Origin: Elephas maximus indicus
Taxonomy: Eukaryota > Chordata > Mammalia > Proboscidea > Elephantidae
Direction of reading: 5' to 3'
Assembly: GCF_024166365.1 (NCBI RefSeq)
Contig: NC_064831.1
Span: 83,092,268-83,156,267 of the forward strand
Length of the DNA: 64,000 nucleotides
Shown here: positions 11,321 to 24,262 of the stretch, piece by piece
How positions within the stretch are numbered: position 1 is the stretch's first letter
Layout: each line of letters opens with the position of its first letter
Program-made: the position numbers and the translations under genes
Notes under the pieces: model-generated
The model's database searches: none
What the model saw: only the letters and a program-made list of their open reading frames with translations
What the model was told of the DNA's origin: nothing

Positions 11321-11815
11321 CTTTCATGACCGATGTCGCTCTCGGCAGTGCTGTCCGCCCTTGTTTTGCAGTCCACACCCTGTACTCTGTCTGTTTTACT
11401 TTGCGCGTTTCTGGGAATGTTTTTCCTCATTTAGAAGCGGCTTCCGCTTTTGGGGGAAAAGGAAAAAGGCCTTAATCGGAAACCTTCAAATAGACATGCC
11501 AGATTTTACATTTTTCGTTTTCTGATATTCAATTTTTTTTTCTTTCCGTTGTGAAGAGATTAGTTAATTTAATTGATTTCATAACCAGTAATCAAAAATG
11601 TTTTACTGCCAGAAGGGATATTTTTATTTTAATTGAAACATCGAAATAGATCTTACAGCTGCTGTTTCATACATGACTCATAAGCAAAGCGAAGATTATT
11701 TGAACTTCCCCGTGCATTTTTACTTGCTAACATACATTTTCTGAGTTGACATTTGACGGAAAAAAAAACCCCAGGTCAGTATGTGCTAAGTGATTTATGA
11801 TTCACAGTGGAACAC

Positions 11816-11857
11816 AGTGGAAAAATCCTAAGTAGAAAATACTTAGGATTTTTCACT
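11816..11857. repeat. Near-perfect short hairpin
   Basis: Arms AAAAATCCTAAGTA (11821-11834) and TACTTAGGATTTTT (11840-11853) are perfect reverse complements around a 5-nt loop. The stem extends outward by four more pairs (AGTG with CACT) if one G bulges. It lies about 0.5 kb after the CpG island in otherwise unique sequence. Function unknown. Confidence 0.8.
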
Positions 11858-14464
11858 TACCACGTTTCTACATAACATTAGAGCAATTAAAGAATAAAGC
11901 ATTAGGCACGATGTAAACAAGCGTCAGAGAACAACTCAGTTTTAACAGCACGTGCTAAAGAACAGTGATTCCTAAACTTGGCTTATAGTGAAATCACTTG
12001 GCAAAATGTTGGGAAACATCTTATCAGAGCCCCCATTCTGGAAAACCTGTTAAAACGCTTCTGGGGTGATGCTCATGGTCTGCCTGGTTTGGAAATCTCA
12101 ACAGGATCTCTGATTTAAAAAAGAAAAAAACATAGTTTACCAACTACTATTTTGTAATTCATTCACAGTAATGAATCAAACATGAAAGCCTTGCATCAAA
12201 ATATGAAGGAAGGGTTGTATTAGTGGATTTTTCTGTTGTATGTTGAAAAACGTTTTTCTACATTAATTCGAGAGTATTTTTAAGCAGTAACAGAAATGGG
12301 TAAGCTGTCATGAAGTAGGTCTTAGTTCAGAATTCTTAAGTTTATTGAGTAAAAGATGCTACCTTAAAGGAGATGTGGACCTCTCCCAAGTGTTGATAGA
12401 GATGTTTACTTGGGCATGTTTGAGTTTTCTGAATAAAATAAAAAAAAAAAAAAGAAGATAAATTGCAGTGGTTGGTTTTGTAGGTTAATACAGTCTTGGT
12501 TTTTTGGTAATATTTGTTTGGATGGTTTATGGAAACTAGGTGAAGTATAGCTGAGTTTTCATAGTTTGTTTTATGGAAGGGTTCATGAGAGATTCTGTAA
12601 ATGTATATTAAGTTTTTTTTTTTTATTGGATGTAAAATATATTAACGTTCTTGGAGACTTAAGTAGTGTAGAACTTAAGCTTTGATAAAGAATCTGTCAT
12701 GACTAATTTTGGTTTTCAAGTGCATCTACCACAAGAAAAAAGTAATCCCTCTCTGAGATTGAATTCTGATTGACTGTCTTAAAATTTTAGCCCTTCAGTT
12801 TGCTAAAAGTGGGGGGAAAAGTCATCAGCGTTGTAGTCTTGTTCAGGAAGGATATGATATAACTTCCAGCAGAGGCATTGTAGCTAAAAGTAGATATCTT
12901 TACTTGGTGAGTTAAAATGCTGTATCATGATATAGCAATTTATCAGTGAATTGCTTGCAACCCACTTGGAACCAATTAACTTTTTAAAGAACCAGTGTTT
13001 ATTAAGTCTGTTTAGTAAGCTTTCTCTGGGTTTTTCTCTCGGATGGAGAATGGCCTTGTGGATTTTTGATATTTAAGCTTTCGTGAAAACCTGAAGCCTC
13101 CGTTTGGTGTTTGGCTTTTGGGAGATGAGTGCTTTTTATAAACAGCAAGTTAGAAGTGGAAGGTGGGCAGGTGGGCAAGCGGGCAAGCGGTACTTGCTAA
13201 GGAATTTCAGTTGTTTTAAGAGTGATAGTAGGTTACTGCTTGAGGGGTAAATTTGGAAGTTGTGTTGTTTCCTGCTGACGGTATCTGAAGTGCACGGATT
13301 TGAGAATCAGTTTGCTGCCTGGCAGCCACTCGTGGCCCTCCCCCGCGATCCCTGATAACCATGAGAAATACCTCCTGAGACCACCTGGAATTTCCAGACT
13401 CATAATTTCTCCTATAAAATTCGGTACAAAAAAGTTGTTCCTGGCGTAAAAATTGAGTGACTACTTTTATGTGACATCTTGTTTAGCAAACTTTTTCTTT
13501 TCTGTCTATGAGCCATTAGTTTTGTTTTTAAGTTTTAGATCTTTTTGTTTTTTTTCCTGAAAACATTAGAACTCACAATTGGCTTGGCGGGGGAGGGAGG
13601 GGTTGCCCTTTTTTTTTTGTTAAATCACGTAAGAGTTATCTTGTATACATATAAAAATAACTGTTGACATATTTATGCTGGGTATTTGTCATTAGTTGGG
13701 TCATTCCCTCCTGCATTCCAGCCTGACGAAGCATTGAATTCAAATTTATACCTCAGTGAAATTGGAAATTATGACTTGTTTTAGGACTTTTGGATTATTA
13801 GTGTAAAGCCAGAACAACATCACACCAGTCATCACATGCTCAGGGTCTAATGTATGTTTATTTGTGAACAGTAATTCAGCACTCTTGATAGGAAACACTG
13901 CTATGACCTTTCCCCTGATCAGTCTAAATTTTAAGTGATGGTGGCAAGATTGGGGGCAGAGACCATTCGAAAAGGCTGGGTGTGTTTGAGTGCAGTTTAT
14001 GAGGTGGGAGGACAAAGCTTTCTTCTGTGAAATAAACGCTTTATCCTGACCCTGGTCTGTAATTATGGGGAACCCTAGGTGTATGGAGGCCATTCATGCT
14101 AGAATTATTGTTTAAATGTTAAGGGTAACTTTTTTGGGATTTCCGCTACATTTTCTGGATTGTATTTCATATGAAAAGTATTTCAGTTCCCTCTATTGGA
14201 GGTATCCCCATAATTTGGGGGAAAAGGTGATCACTCTGATCTCGATGGAGAGAGAACGTTGCAGAAAAGCCTAGGCTAAGGCAGCACCTTACGGACAGTC
14301 TTAATTTTATGTTTTGGATTCAATTCTAATGAGTTATTTTGTTATCTGTAATGTGTTTAACTGTTAACTCGGTGCCTCTGGAGAGCTGTTTATGTAATAG
14401 GCACCAGGTCAGCTTTGACTTCAGTACTGCAAGTTCTTGTTCTCGGTTTAGGCCAGGTGGAGTA

Positions 14465-14625
14465 AGTATTCATTGTTGGACTTGCAGTTTTCTCGTTAGT
14501 AAAATGTGGGTGAGAATAATATTTAACTTCGTTGGGTGATGAAGATTAGATAACGTAATGACTGTGAAGTGCTTAGCAGAGAGCTTGGCACATTGAAAGT
14601 GCTCAGTGAACATAAGTTATTAGTG
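14465..14625 (+). mobile_element. MIR SINE relic
   Basis: Contains MIR-like AGTAAAATGTGGGTGAGAAT, GAAGTGCTTAGCAGAG and GCTCAGTGAACATA in order. Confidence 0.6.
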
Positions 14626-14712
14626 ATACTGTCTTGTTACTAGAATGTACATTATTAGTGATACTGTTTTGTAACTAGAATGTAAGTTATTAGTGATGCC
14701 GTCATGTTGCTT
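14613..14712. repeat. 35-bp tandem repeat, about 2.8 copies
   Basis: TTATTAGTGAT recurs at 14617, 14652 and 14687, a 35-bp period, with few mismatches between copies. It directly follows a MIR-like relic and probably arose by local duplication of its edge. Confidence 0.8.
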
Positions 14713-16489
14713 GCCCTTCCTGCACTTTCTAAGTCCCTCTTCAAAAGCTAGGTTGTTTCTGAGGGCAGTGGTTGCGGTCCTGGCCTGTGAGAGTCTGTGT
14801 GGGCCAGTTCGAGAGATTTGTTAGAATGATTTTAGGAGACAAGGCCCCTTTTGGTTAATTGAATGAAACTTGGGTGTGTTAAGCAGTTATCCTCTTCTGG
14901 AATTTTATTTTCTGCAAAGACAGGCTTTTAGGGGAGCACATGACTCTTTCTGGACTAGAGCAGTCTGTTGTATGAGTCACAGCTCTCCTCTGGACGTATT
15001 GCCCTGGAGTACCCTCTCTACCTCATTTCCCCTCTCAGGCTGTTGGAGTACAAGTGTGAATAGTGAATGCCTCTTCAAGGTGCAGTGCTGCTTGGATATA
15101 AATGGAATAGTAATAATACTTAGAATCAGTAACCAGTCTTCACGGTAGCACATTTGATGGCGTGCGATGCCTTGAAGTCCCTTTATCCTTTAGAACTAGA
15201 GTGTCAAGATTTATGTATTTTTGGTTACCTCCATTTCCTTTCCTTTTTGATTGATGGGTTAGTTCTAGTGTTTTGTTTCTTTAATTGTGGACAGCATCTA
15301 AAAATACCAATTCCAACCCTACCCCTGAGACTGAGCTAATTTGTGTGTGTGTGTTTTCATGTATGCGTGTGTCTCAATGTATTTAGAATCTTCCGATGGA
15401 GCGCTTGTTCTTACGTCCTTTCCTAATGTCTGGTCTTCCCATTGTATGTCCCATTTTCTCCTTTCCCTTCTTAGGTCAGTTTTAACAACAGCTTGAGGTT
15501 GGAGCTCTAGAAGCAAATGTGGGGGGTGGAAGGGAGAAATGGGGTAGGTGCTTGATGGAAGAGTTCTATATTAAATGGCATGCCCGATCCAGCTCCAGGC
15601 ATACCTTTAAAATGTGTATACCGATGGAATGTCTTCACCTCAAGGTTTGGGAATTCCTGACCTCTCCATGTCCTTGCCTTAGTCGCTTTAAGGTCTAGTA
15701 TTCACTCTTCTGTAGTGCTCGCTCTTCTTTCAGATACCTCCAGAAGTTTAGATTCTTGAAGTGCTTCGAATGGAGTTCCCATTCCATCCAGAACCCCCTT
15801 TCCCTCTAATTGATAAAGGTAACTGAAAAAAGGACCGCTACAGCGGTGCGCGGGGCTATGCTGTGGGCAGCTTTGGAGTGGTTGTCACCCACTGGGGGTG
15901 GTTGTGAATTGTTACCAGCATTTAAAAAAAAAAAGGAATGGAATATGATAATAAATCTTGGCGTATGCCAGTTGTGTAGATTCTGTTGAGCAGTACTTGT
16001 AACGTTGGTAAACTTCGGATTTTATCATGAAGGGAAATTTTAAGTGGTTGTGAGCATTTTATAGAAAAACACTTTATAGAAAAAATATGTTTATGTTCAT
16101 AGAGTGCTTACTCTATGGCTGTCACTGTTTAAGGATTTTATCTATATTTAATATGGAGGTCAGTAAAGTAAAAATGTTCTTAATCTCTTTACAGATGAAC
16201 TATCATGGAGCTCTGTTCTGTGATAGGCGGGTGGACCATCCCTGGTCTGCCTCAACTCTTGGTGGGCTGACTACAGTGCTCTAGTACGTGCACACCCCTC
16301 CGTCTCCACAATAGGTTATTTACTTAACAAGGACTAGTAGATACTCCTCACATTTGTTCATGCTGGTTTTACTAGTAATACTTCACTTGAACTGAATAGC
16401 AAGTCAATAGATACAATGATTGAGATCCTTTCAATGAAAATGAAGTTGAATGCTTGGGAAACATTCAGTACAATAATAGCAAATATTTA

Positions 16490-16668
16490 GAGAACTTGGA
16501 ACTTGTTTTAAGTCCATTAGATATGTTAATTTGTGTAATGTTCACAACAACTCTGTGAGGTAGGTTCAGTTACCATCCTTATCTTGTAGATGAGAAAACC
16601 GAAGCACAAAGGAGTAAGTGGTAGAATTTGAATTCAGTCATTGGCAGTTTGACTCCAGGATTGATATT
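16490..16668 (-). mobile_element. MIR SINE relic
   Basis: Antisense MIR pattern: ACTCTGTGAGGTAGG, GTAGATGAGAAAACCGAAG and an AATTTGAATTCAG segment. Confidence 0.6.
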
Positions 16669-16834
16669 CTTTACCATATCATCAAAGGCCATCAAATTAG
16701 ATGGATAAGAGGAAACTATATAGAAGGTTGAGGAAAATAATAAAAATCTAGAATAACCCTGTAATAGGTGTGTTTTAAAAACTTTGCATTTTAAAGAAAC
16801 CCAAACTGGAAATCACAATGTATTGTCACTACTG

Positions 16835-17012
16835 TAAGTCAGAATCAACTCAATGGCAACAAGTTTTTGGAAACGCTGGTGGCATAGTGGTTAAGTGCTA
16901 TGGCTGCTAACCAAGAGGGCGGTAGTTCAGATCCGTCAGGCACCCCTTGGAAACTCTATCGGGCAGTTCTACTCTGTCATATAGGGTTGCTATGAGTGGG
17001 ACACGGTGGGTT
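16835..17012 (+). mobile_element. AfroSINE short form, behind a 3' fragment of another copy
   Basis: A copy from about 16867 has the tRNA-like head, GCTGCTAACCAAGAG and GGCAGTTCTACTCTGTCA. It follows directly on GAATCAACTCAATGGCAAC (from about 16843), the tail of a second, truncated copy. Confidence 0.75.
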
Positions 17013-17799
17013 TTTTTTAATTGTAGGTGTGGTTTATGCCAGCATCATCCTGCTGATTGCATTGTAAAGGCCACCTTTGTACTTAAAGACTCCCTCAGGG
17101 GTTCCCTCAGGGATAGTTAAGGTAGGTGGTGGGAGGTACTGGAGACCTCAGAAGACCTTTGACCGCAGTTTGGTGTCCATTGCTACACAGGCACTTTGTA
17201 TTTGACAACAGTTCATGAATAGATTGTGCTTGGCTTTTAATTTTTGTTCTTGTTGCTCTAAACTTAGTCCCCAAATATTGAGCTGTGCATCAAATCACTT
17301 GGTGAATTAAAAAAAAAAACAGGCCCCATACCTGTTTGGATTTTAGGGATTATGTGGTGGGTTAGGGGAGAAAATTGGAATTGTCAGAAGTGCCGTAAGT
17401 GGCCTGTGATGTAGTCAGGGTGGGGAATGATTGAATGTGGTGGGTGTTTGGAAACCTTAAGTGACTAAAGCTCTTTTTCAGTTCAGATACAGGTTTTTAA
17501 ACGTTCAGGTAGAGGCAGTGTATGGCTAGTAAATTGTAATTTTGCGGAAAGGGGTGTTAGGTCACATTCTTGGAGTGTTCCATTTCCCTTGCTTGATTAA
17601 AAAAAAAGTACCTGTACTCTTTGAATTTAGCTTTACCATAGGCGTTTAACACGGGCATTTAGGCCCTTAGTTTACTTGCTGAGAATCACCTGGGTTACCA
17701 AATGATGTTACATTGAACATATTCCCAGGTCTTTTGCCTGGAAATTTGGGTGCAGTAGTTCTGTAGCAGTGCCCGAGAATCTGATTAACAACAGTATGA

Positions 17800-17993
17800 G
17801 TTGATTGTGTTTATGAGGCTGAGTTGGGAATTAAGGGCCAGTAGGGCAATGGTTTGAGTCCACTGAAGGCTGCATGGGAGAAAGATGTGGCAGTCTGCTT
17901 CCGTAAAGATTTATAGCCCTGGAAACCCTGTGGGGCAGTTCTATTGTGTCCTGTAGGGTAGCTATGAGTTGGAATTGACTTGATGGCAGTGGG
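17800..17993 (+). mobile_element. AfroSINE, long form, diverged
   Basis: Has the AAAGATGTGGCAGTCTGC block that the short forms lack, then GGGGCAGTTCTATTGTGTCC and the ATGGCAGTGGG tail. The head is eroded. Confidence 0.7.
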
Positions 17994-18144
17994 TAGGGGT
18001 ATCAGTGGGTAGGGTATCAGTATGGGTCAGGGCTTTGGGTCTCTCTGTTTTTCAGCAGGAACCTCAGCCTCTTTGTTTTGTTGCTTTTTAAGAAAGTTAG
18101 AGTTATAGGAAATAATGCTCCTAAAGCATGATTTATAAGTGTGG

Positions 18145-18383
18145 GCAGTTTTGCTTCTCAGGAGACGTTGGACAATGTCTGGAGACAGTTTTGGTTGTCA
18201 TGACTGGGAGCTGGGGAGCTACCGGCATCTAGTGGGTGCAGACCAAGGATGCTGCTAAAATCTGTAATGCATAGGACAGGCCCCCACAACAGAGTAGTAA
18301 AACACACACACCCACAACAAATACCACAACAAAGTAGTGTCTGGCCCAAAATGTCAATAGTGGCATGACTGAGAAACTGTGGT
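18145..18383 (-). mobile_element. MER20-like hAT-Charlie DNA transposon
   Basis: Reverse complement of MER20 features: AATGTCTGGAGACAG, TTGGTTGTCATGACTGGG, CATCTAGTGGGTGCAGA and a terminal GAGAAACTGTG. MER20 elements are known as regulatory elements in some mammalian tissues. Confidence 0.7.
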
Positions 18384-19741
18384 TTAAAGCACTTAGGACA
18401 GTGCTTGCCGCAGTGAATTTTGGCTGTTATTAAGAAAGCTGCAGGAAATCATTGGTCCCACAAAGTTGAGGGCCCTCATGCTTCCTGTGTCTTTTTTTAT
18501 GACCAGCTCTAGGGACCCCCACTTACTTCCTAGGGTACTGTGGGCATAAATTCCACATTTACTGTTGAGATTGGCAGCAAGGCCTTTTAAGGTCAGCTTT
18601 GGTGTTGCTGAAAGTACCATGTATCCTATAAAAGTCTAGAGATCATAAACTGAAAGTTGAGACTCAGAAGGGCTGGAAGAAAGCCCTGGTAAAACTAGTC
18701 CATCTAGTCTCTTACTCTTGAGATGGTTGGTGGTATCTTTGTTAATGAATTCTAGAGAGAGCTCCGCCCCTTGTAACTGCTTTTCACGGCTTGGTGATTT
18801 ACAAAGTCTTCTTTGTTCTTACCTGAGTAGAAAGCTTACCTTGTCCTGTGTATAATCTTTAACGGCTCGTAGAGTCTGATTGGTGTTTGTGAAATGGTTG
18901 TCCAGACTTCTTGCTGTAATTCATTTTTTCCTGGTGACATATGTGTACCTGGGTACTATTTGCTTGGTGTTTTCTAAGTTATTTAGGGCGACTCAAATGT
19001 CAGTTGGTTACTGAGGAACTGTAGTAGTATGCTAAAGCTAAGGTGACTTTAGTCTGGCTCCAGTTGAGAATTTTAGAAACATGCTTAAAGGTAGATTGTT
19101 CTCTCTTTACCCTTGGATTTCTTAATCTGGAGGTACTGATGGGTTTTAGCCTTTGTACCCCCTGAAATCACAAGCAGCGTTTTGTGTGCGTTTTTTCTTA
19201 CATTCGTGTCTTTTTCTGGAAAGAGGGTTCGTAGTGTTACCAGAGGGTTTATCAATTAGAATAAAATCCTGTTTCCCCCCTTCTTTCTATTAGCACTTTC
19301 ATGGACTTGGCATGTATAAATGTTGGCATTTTAAAAACGTACTCAGTTCCTGTAATATTTTGTGTGTTTTAAAAGTTATGTGAGTGGTTATCGCCATATA
19401 GCATTCTTTTTTTTATTGTTATGTTGATATTTATAGATCTAATTCATTTTTAGTTTTACAGAGGTGTTCGAGTATGAATTTCACATATTACTTTAAAATA
19501 TTCATAATGGACTTCTAAATTATGTCCTTTTTTTTCAATCTGAATGAATAAAGCTCTGGACATTTTTACACTTGTATGCTGTACAGGTTTGATAAGTTTT
19601 GCCTCGGGTACATACCCACAGATTGAATTACAGGATTCATATGCATATTTTGAGGTTTACTGGATAATGCTAAGTTCCTCTCCCACGTCTACTGGTTGGT
19701 TACTTTTTAATAGTGATATGTGAGTACTGGAGTTTCTGGGT

Positions 19742-19952
19742 GTGGTGCAGACAGTTAATAGGTGTTCACAGGTGTTCGGCTGTTAACTGAAAGGTTAGCG
19801 GTTCCAGTCCACCCACAGGCACCTTGGAAGAAATGCCTGGTGATCTACTTAAGAAAGATCAGCCATTGAAAACCTGCAGAGCACAGCTCTACTCTGACCC
19901 TCTTGGGATTGCCATGAATCGGAATCAACTTGATGGCAACTGGTTTGGTTGT
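19742..19952 (+). mobile_element. AfroSINE-related SINE, divergent long form
   Basis: Head with GGTTAGCGGTTCCAGTCCAC, an unusual middle part containing GAAATGCCTGGTGATCTAC, and the usual tail GAATCGGAATCAACTTGATG. The middle differs from both common forms in the window. Confidence 0.65.
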
Positions 19953-20839
19953 TGTATGAGTGCTATTTTCCCTACCATCTCGCCAAATTTAACATCAGAC
20001 TTTTTAATTTTTCCAAGGAAAATGAGTATAAAATAATGTTACAATCTACATTTCCCAATTTACCAGTGAAGTTTATCATCTTAAGTTTATTGATCATTTC
20101 AGTTTCTTTTCTGTGAATTCCATGTCCATTTTCTTTGCCCAGTTTTCTGTTGGATTTTTCTTTGATATGTAATTCTTCATACGTCATGTGTAAATCCTTG
20201 GTTATATGTACAGTGAAGTTTCTTTTCTGTCTGTTACTTATTTTTTAACCTTGTTTTTAACTTATTCTTCAGGATCATAGGACTTGAACCAAAGATGAAG
20301 GAGATCTTAAAGATTCAGTTCCATGTACTCAATATTCTTGACCAATAAGAAATTTGGGACACTGGGGGGATGTGACTTATCTTTGCTGTTCCATCCTCTT
20401 TAAGACACAGAAGTGACGAGAAGATGAGAAGGAGTATCATGTGTCAATCCTGGTTGGTTTAATAATCTGTTTAACTGAAGAATCTGTGTGTGAGAAGGGC
20501 AACAATATTACATAGAGGTTATAGTGTGGATTCTGTAATAAAGACTTTGTGGATGGGAGTGGGGGTGTGTGAGTTGACATCACATGTGCACACTTGGTCT
20601 AAGCCTCTTCCGTTAAATGAAGATAAAAATTATTAAAGATTTTTTTGCACATGCTTGACATAGTTATTTGTTACTTTATCGTTAATAGAAGCTTAGTTTG
20701 GATATGTGTTGTGGAATCCCAGTGTAGACGGTCTTGTGTTTCTGCCAGATCTTGCTTTCACAGACAGAAATACCAAGCTCTGCCAAGGAGTTCAGCCATT
20801 TTGTAAGTTGTTAGGAAACTAAACACTATCCAAGTACTG

Positions 20840-20914
20840 AAATGGCGGCTCTTGGGCAGAGTACCCAGGAGCTTGCTCTTTTAACTGAAATGTTGCTCTG
20901 CTGCCCTCTTGTGG
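20840..20914. promoter_or_regulatory. Candidate YY1 and CTCF motif pair in intron 2
   Basis: AAATGGCGGCT at 20840-20850 fits the YY1 consensus. TGCCCTCTTGTGG at 20902-20914 fits the reverse complement of the CTCF core, so the CTCF motif points to the minus strand. The pair lies in non-repetitive sequence. Motif matches alone do not prove binding. Confidence 0.4.
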
Positions 20915-23234
20915 TGACTTTGGGAATGGTGATTTAAAAAATAAAAATGGAGCCATAACTATAATGCTGCTTCAAAGTCCAGTTGTAAGAAATACGTAAT
21001 CACTCTATTTCTTCCTGCTTCATTAGGAGTTTTGAGGAGATACCAAATCCTTTTTATCCACAAATGAAATGTAAACTCTTTTTCCTCAAAAGAATTATTT
21101 TATATTGCAATTTTATATTTCCCAGTTCAGACTCGAGTCCCTTATCTTTATTTTTTCATTGTATTTCCGTTGTTCAATCAAAAGTTGTAAACTTATTGCA
21201 ACTTAGATTTTGAAGAAGTTTCATATAAACTTGTTTTTCATAAGGATTGTTTCAAGCCTTATAACTATTATTGCCACTGGAAATTAGGTGATTTTGTTAC
21301 GTTATTATTTAAGCAAAAGCCTAGTTAAAGGACTCCTCGCTTACCTGACTCACTGGATTTGACAGTTTATCAGAGACGTGAGCTTTTCTGTCTCTACCGC
21401 TCTAAGTCAGCATCTCAAACTACATTTTAATACTGATGGCATTTAGTATTATAATTAGATATTAATGGAAAGTCTGCATAATTTTTCAGGAAATATCCAG
21501 TCTTTTGAGGGAGTAACTAAACTGCCGTTGCCCTAAATGTGGAGGAATTTTTAGTTTTTTTCCTTCTAACATTCCTTTTCCATTTCAGCATTCAAGAGCT
21601 TGTCCTGCTTGGAGAAGTATACAAATCGAATAATGCCTTTTATTAAGGCTCTTTTTAAAAGCATTTTTCCCCCTGAATATTTTTATTGAGTTTATTAAAT
21701 TTAACTTGCTGAGTCCAAAAAGAATTAAATGATTCAGTATTATTTTATGTTAGACTCATTCAGATCTTTAGCTCCTGTTGTATAGGATTGGGGGAACTTT
21801 TATCCCTTGCTTTGGGTTTGACGGTCTTGGTTGGGTTGATTGTGAACTATTTTAGACATTAAAAAGATTTAAGACTTATATAATGGGCACTTATGAACGC
21901 AACAGCCAGCTTCAGTCATAAAATGTCACTGGTAACCCTCCCTGATAGTACCTGCCTCACTCAACCCCCAGAGGGATATACTATTTTGAATTTGGTGCTT
22001 ATTTTTTCTTGGGTTTGATTCTCATAGTTACTAATTTTTTTTCTTGATGTTATACAAATAATCCATGGAAGTACTTCAGATAACTTATCCATTTCTCTAG
22101 AGTAAGCCACTGTTTGTAATGTGATCATAAAAATTCGTTTATACACAGATCCCTGCTGATAGAAATACGGCTGTGCTTTTTCCGTAAAAGGTATTACTGT
22201 AGGCATCGTTATGTTTCTAGGGTTCACCCTCCGATACAAACACAGAAATACACAGCTGCACAAGAAGGCAGGTACAAGGAGACTCTGTTACAACTCTGTC
22301 AGTTACAGTGAAGGATTTGGAAATAACCTAAATATTCTGCTCAGAGATACAGAAGTGTGAGAATGTATTAAGGACGTTTATAGCTTATTGGTTATAGTGT
22401 ACAATTTCAGAATAACCTAAGTGTCCCGTTAGTGGGGAAAGTTTCAATAAAATGTGTAGTATACATACTGTGAAGCAATTCAAAGGGAATGAGGTGTTCA
22501 TACAAGTACCCTTACCCTGATATGTGGTATATTGACATGTGACGTTATCATCACATCTGCAGTGTCTATTGCTTTGCAGCACAGAACATTAAAGATTTCT
22601 GTTTAAGTAGCCGTTGTTATCTTCAGCAGACTAATGGTGCTTTTGTGGCTTCCTGGTTCTTTAAGTTGGAAGTTGGAGACTTTTTTAAAAATTGGAATAT
22701 TTTATACTGTATAGGAATATATAGGCAATGCTGTGGTCTTGTGATAATTTTAGTTGGTGGTGATTATCAAAATATAAATTCATCCTTTAAACCCTTGTCA
22801 GGAGTTAAGCATTATAATTAGTTTTGAAACTCGTCGTTTCAAAACGTAGACATTGCAAAGTCAGTAACTATATATCCCTGTTCATTTTCCACATCCTTCT
22901 CTAGTATACCAGGCATAGGAAACATGGAAGAAGACAGGCTTGGATCTCAGGTCTGTTGGGAAGAGGTCAATCAGTGACCCAATTATAATAGGGTGGGACA
23001 AAGGGGAGGTGACGTAGTATATAGGTGTTCACAGCTGGGGCTTTGGCTTCAGTCTTCTAGGCCAGTGTGTCATTGCTAAGTGTGAGGAGAGCTAGTGGAG
23101 CGTGGTGCTAGAAGCTCAGACTCTGAAATTAGGCTGCCTGTTGTCAATGCCCAGTGTCATGAACTGCTAAGACAGATGTCAGCATTATCCCAGTGCCGTC
23201 GAGTAGGAGTACCTAATAGGCTAGGCGCTGGAAT

Positions 23235-23446
23235 GGGGCCTGGTGGTGCAGTGGTTGACGTGCTCGGCGGCCAAGCAAAAGGTTGGTGGTTGGAACCCAC
23301 CAGCTGCTCAGTGGGAGGAAGATGTGGCAGTCTGCTTCTGTAAAGTGTTACAGCCTTGAAAACCCTCTGGAGCAGTTCTACTTTGTCTTATAGGGCCACT
23401 ATGAGTTGGAATCAACTTGATGGCAGTGGGTTTTTTTTTTTTTTGG
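23235..23446 (+). mobile_element. AfroSINE, long form
   Basis: GGGGCCTGGTGGTGCAGTGG head, AGATGTGGCAGTCTGCTTC block, tail GAATCAACTTGATGGCAGTG and a T-run. Confidence 0.8.
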
Positions 23447-23599
23447 CTTAATAGGTCCTGAGCTTAGAGAGGATAGGAAAATGCAAAGGATGTTTTTCTA
23501 GAAAAGGTGATTCCTAAGACGTCAAGAATTAGGTATTTATTCATAAAAGGGTTGGTATTCCACTTTGCCAAGTAGTGGATGGGTCTTAAAAGCTTGCGA

Positions 23600-24262
23600 G
23601 CGGCTGTCTAAGATATATCTATTGATTCCCATCCCATCTGGAGCGAAGCAGAATGAAGAAAACCAAACACAAAAGGAAAATAATAACCCAGAGTACTAAA
23701 GGACCACAGGAACCAGACAGCCCACCAGCCTGAGGCCTAGAGGAACTAGATGGTACCTAGCTACCACCAATAATGGCTTTCACGGGTATTGCAACAGAAA
23801 GTCCAGGACAGAGTGGGAGAAATATGTAGAACAGAATTCAGATTCACAAAAAAAAGACCAGACTTACTGGTCTGACAGACTAGAGGAAGCCCTAAAACTG
23901 TGGTCCCTGGACACTCTGCTAACCCAGAACTGAAACCATTCTTGAAGCCTACTTTTCAGAAAAAGATCAAGCAGGCCTATAAAACAAAAAACAACACACA
24001 TGAGGAACTTGCTTCTTAGTTCAATCAAATGACAAGACCAGATGGGCAACTCCTGTCCAAAAGCAAGAAGAGAAGGCAGGAAGGGACAGCAACTGGACGA
24101 ATGGGCACAGGGAACCCAACCAGGGTAGAAAGGGAGAGCATGCTGTCACGTTTTGGGGATTGCAACCAATGTCACAAAGCAATATGTGTATAAAGTTTTG
24201 AATGAGAAAGTAACTTGAGCTGTGGACATTCACTTAAAGCACAATTAAAAAAAAAAATCAGG
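23600..24262 (+). mobile_element. Afrotherian LINE 3' end (probably RTE/BovB-related)
   Basis: The segment ends GGGGATTGCAACCAATGTCA, AAAGCAATATGTGTATAAAG, then a poly(A)-like run. Matching copies, mostly reversed, lie at 25067-25887, 34772-35000, 43921-44150, 45195-45410 and 59280-60240. High copy number and a shared 3' end fit LINE retrotransposition. The assignment to an RTE clade is from memory of elephant repeats. Confidence 0.6.

Noticed and set aside
10933..11430. 165-codon minus-strand ORF over the CpG island
   Set aside because: Composition is Pro/Arg/Ala/Ser as expected from GC-rich DNA, overlapping open frames exist on the other strand, and no domain or splice context is visible.
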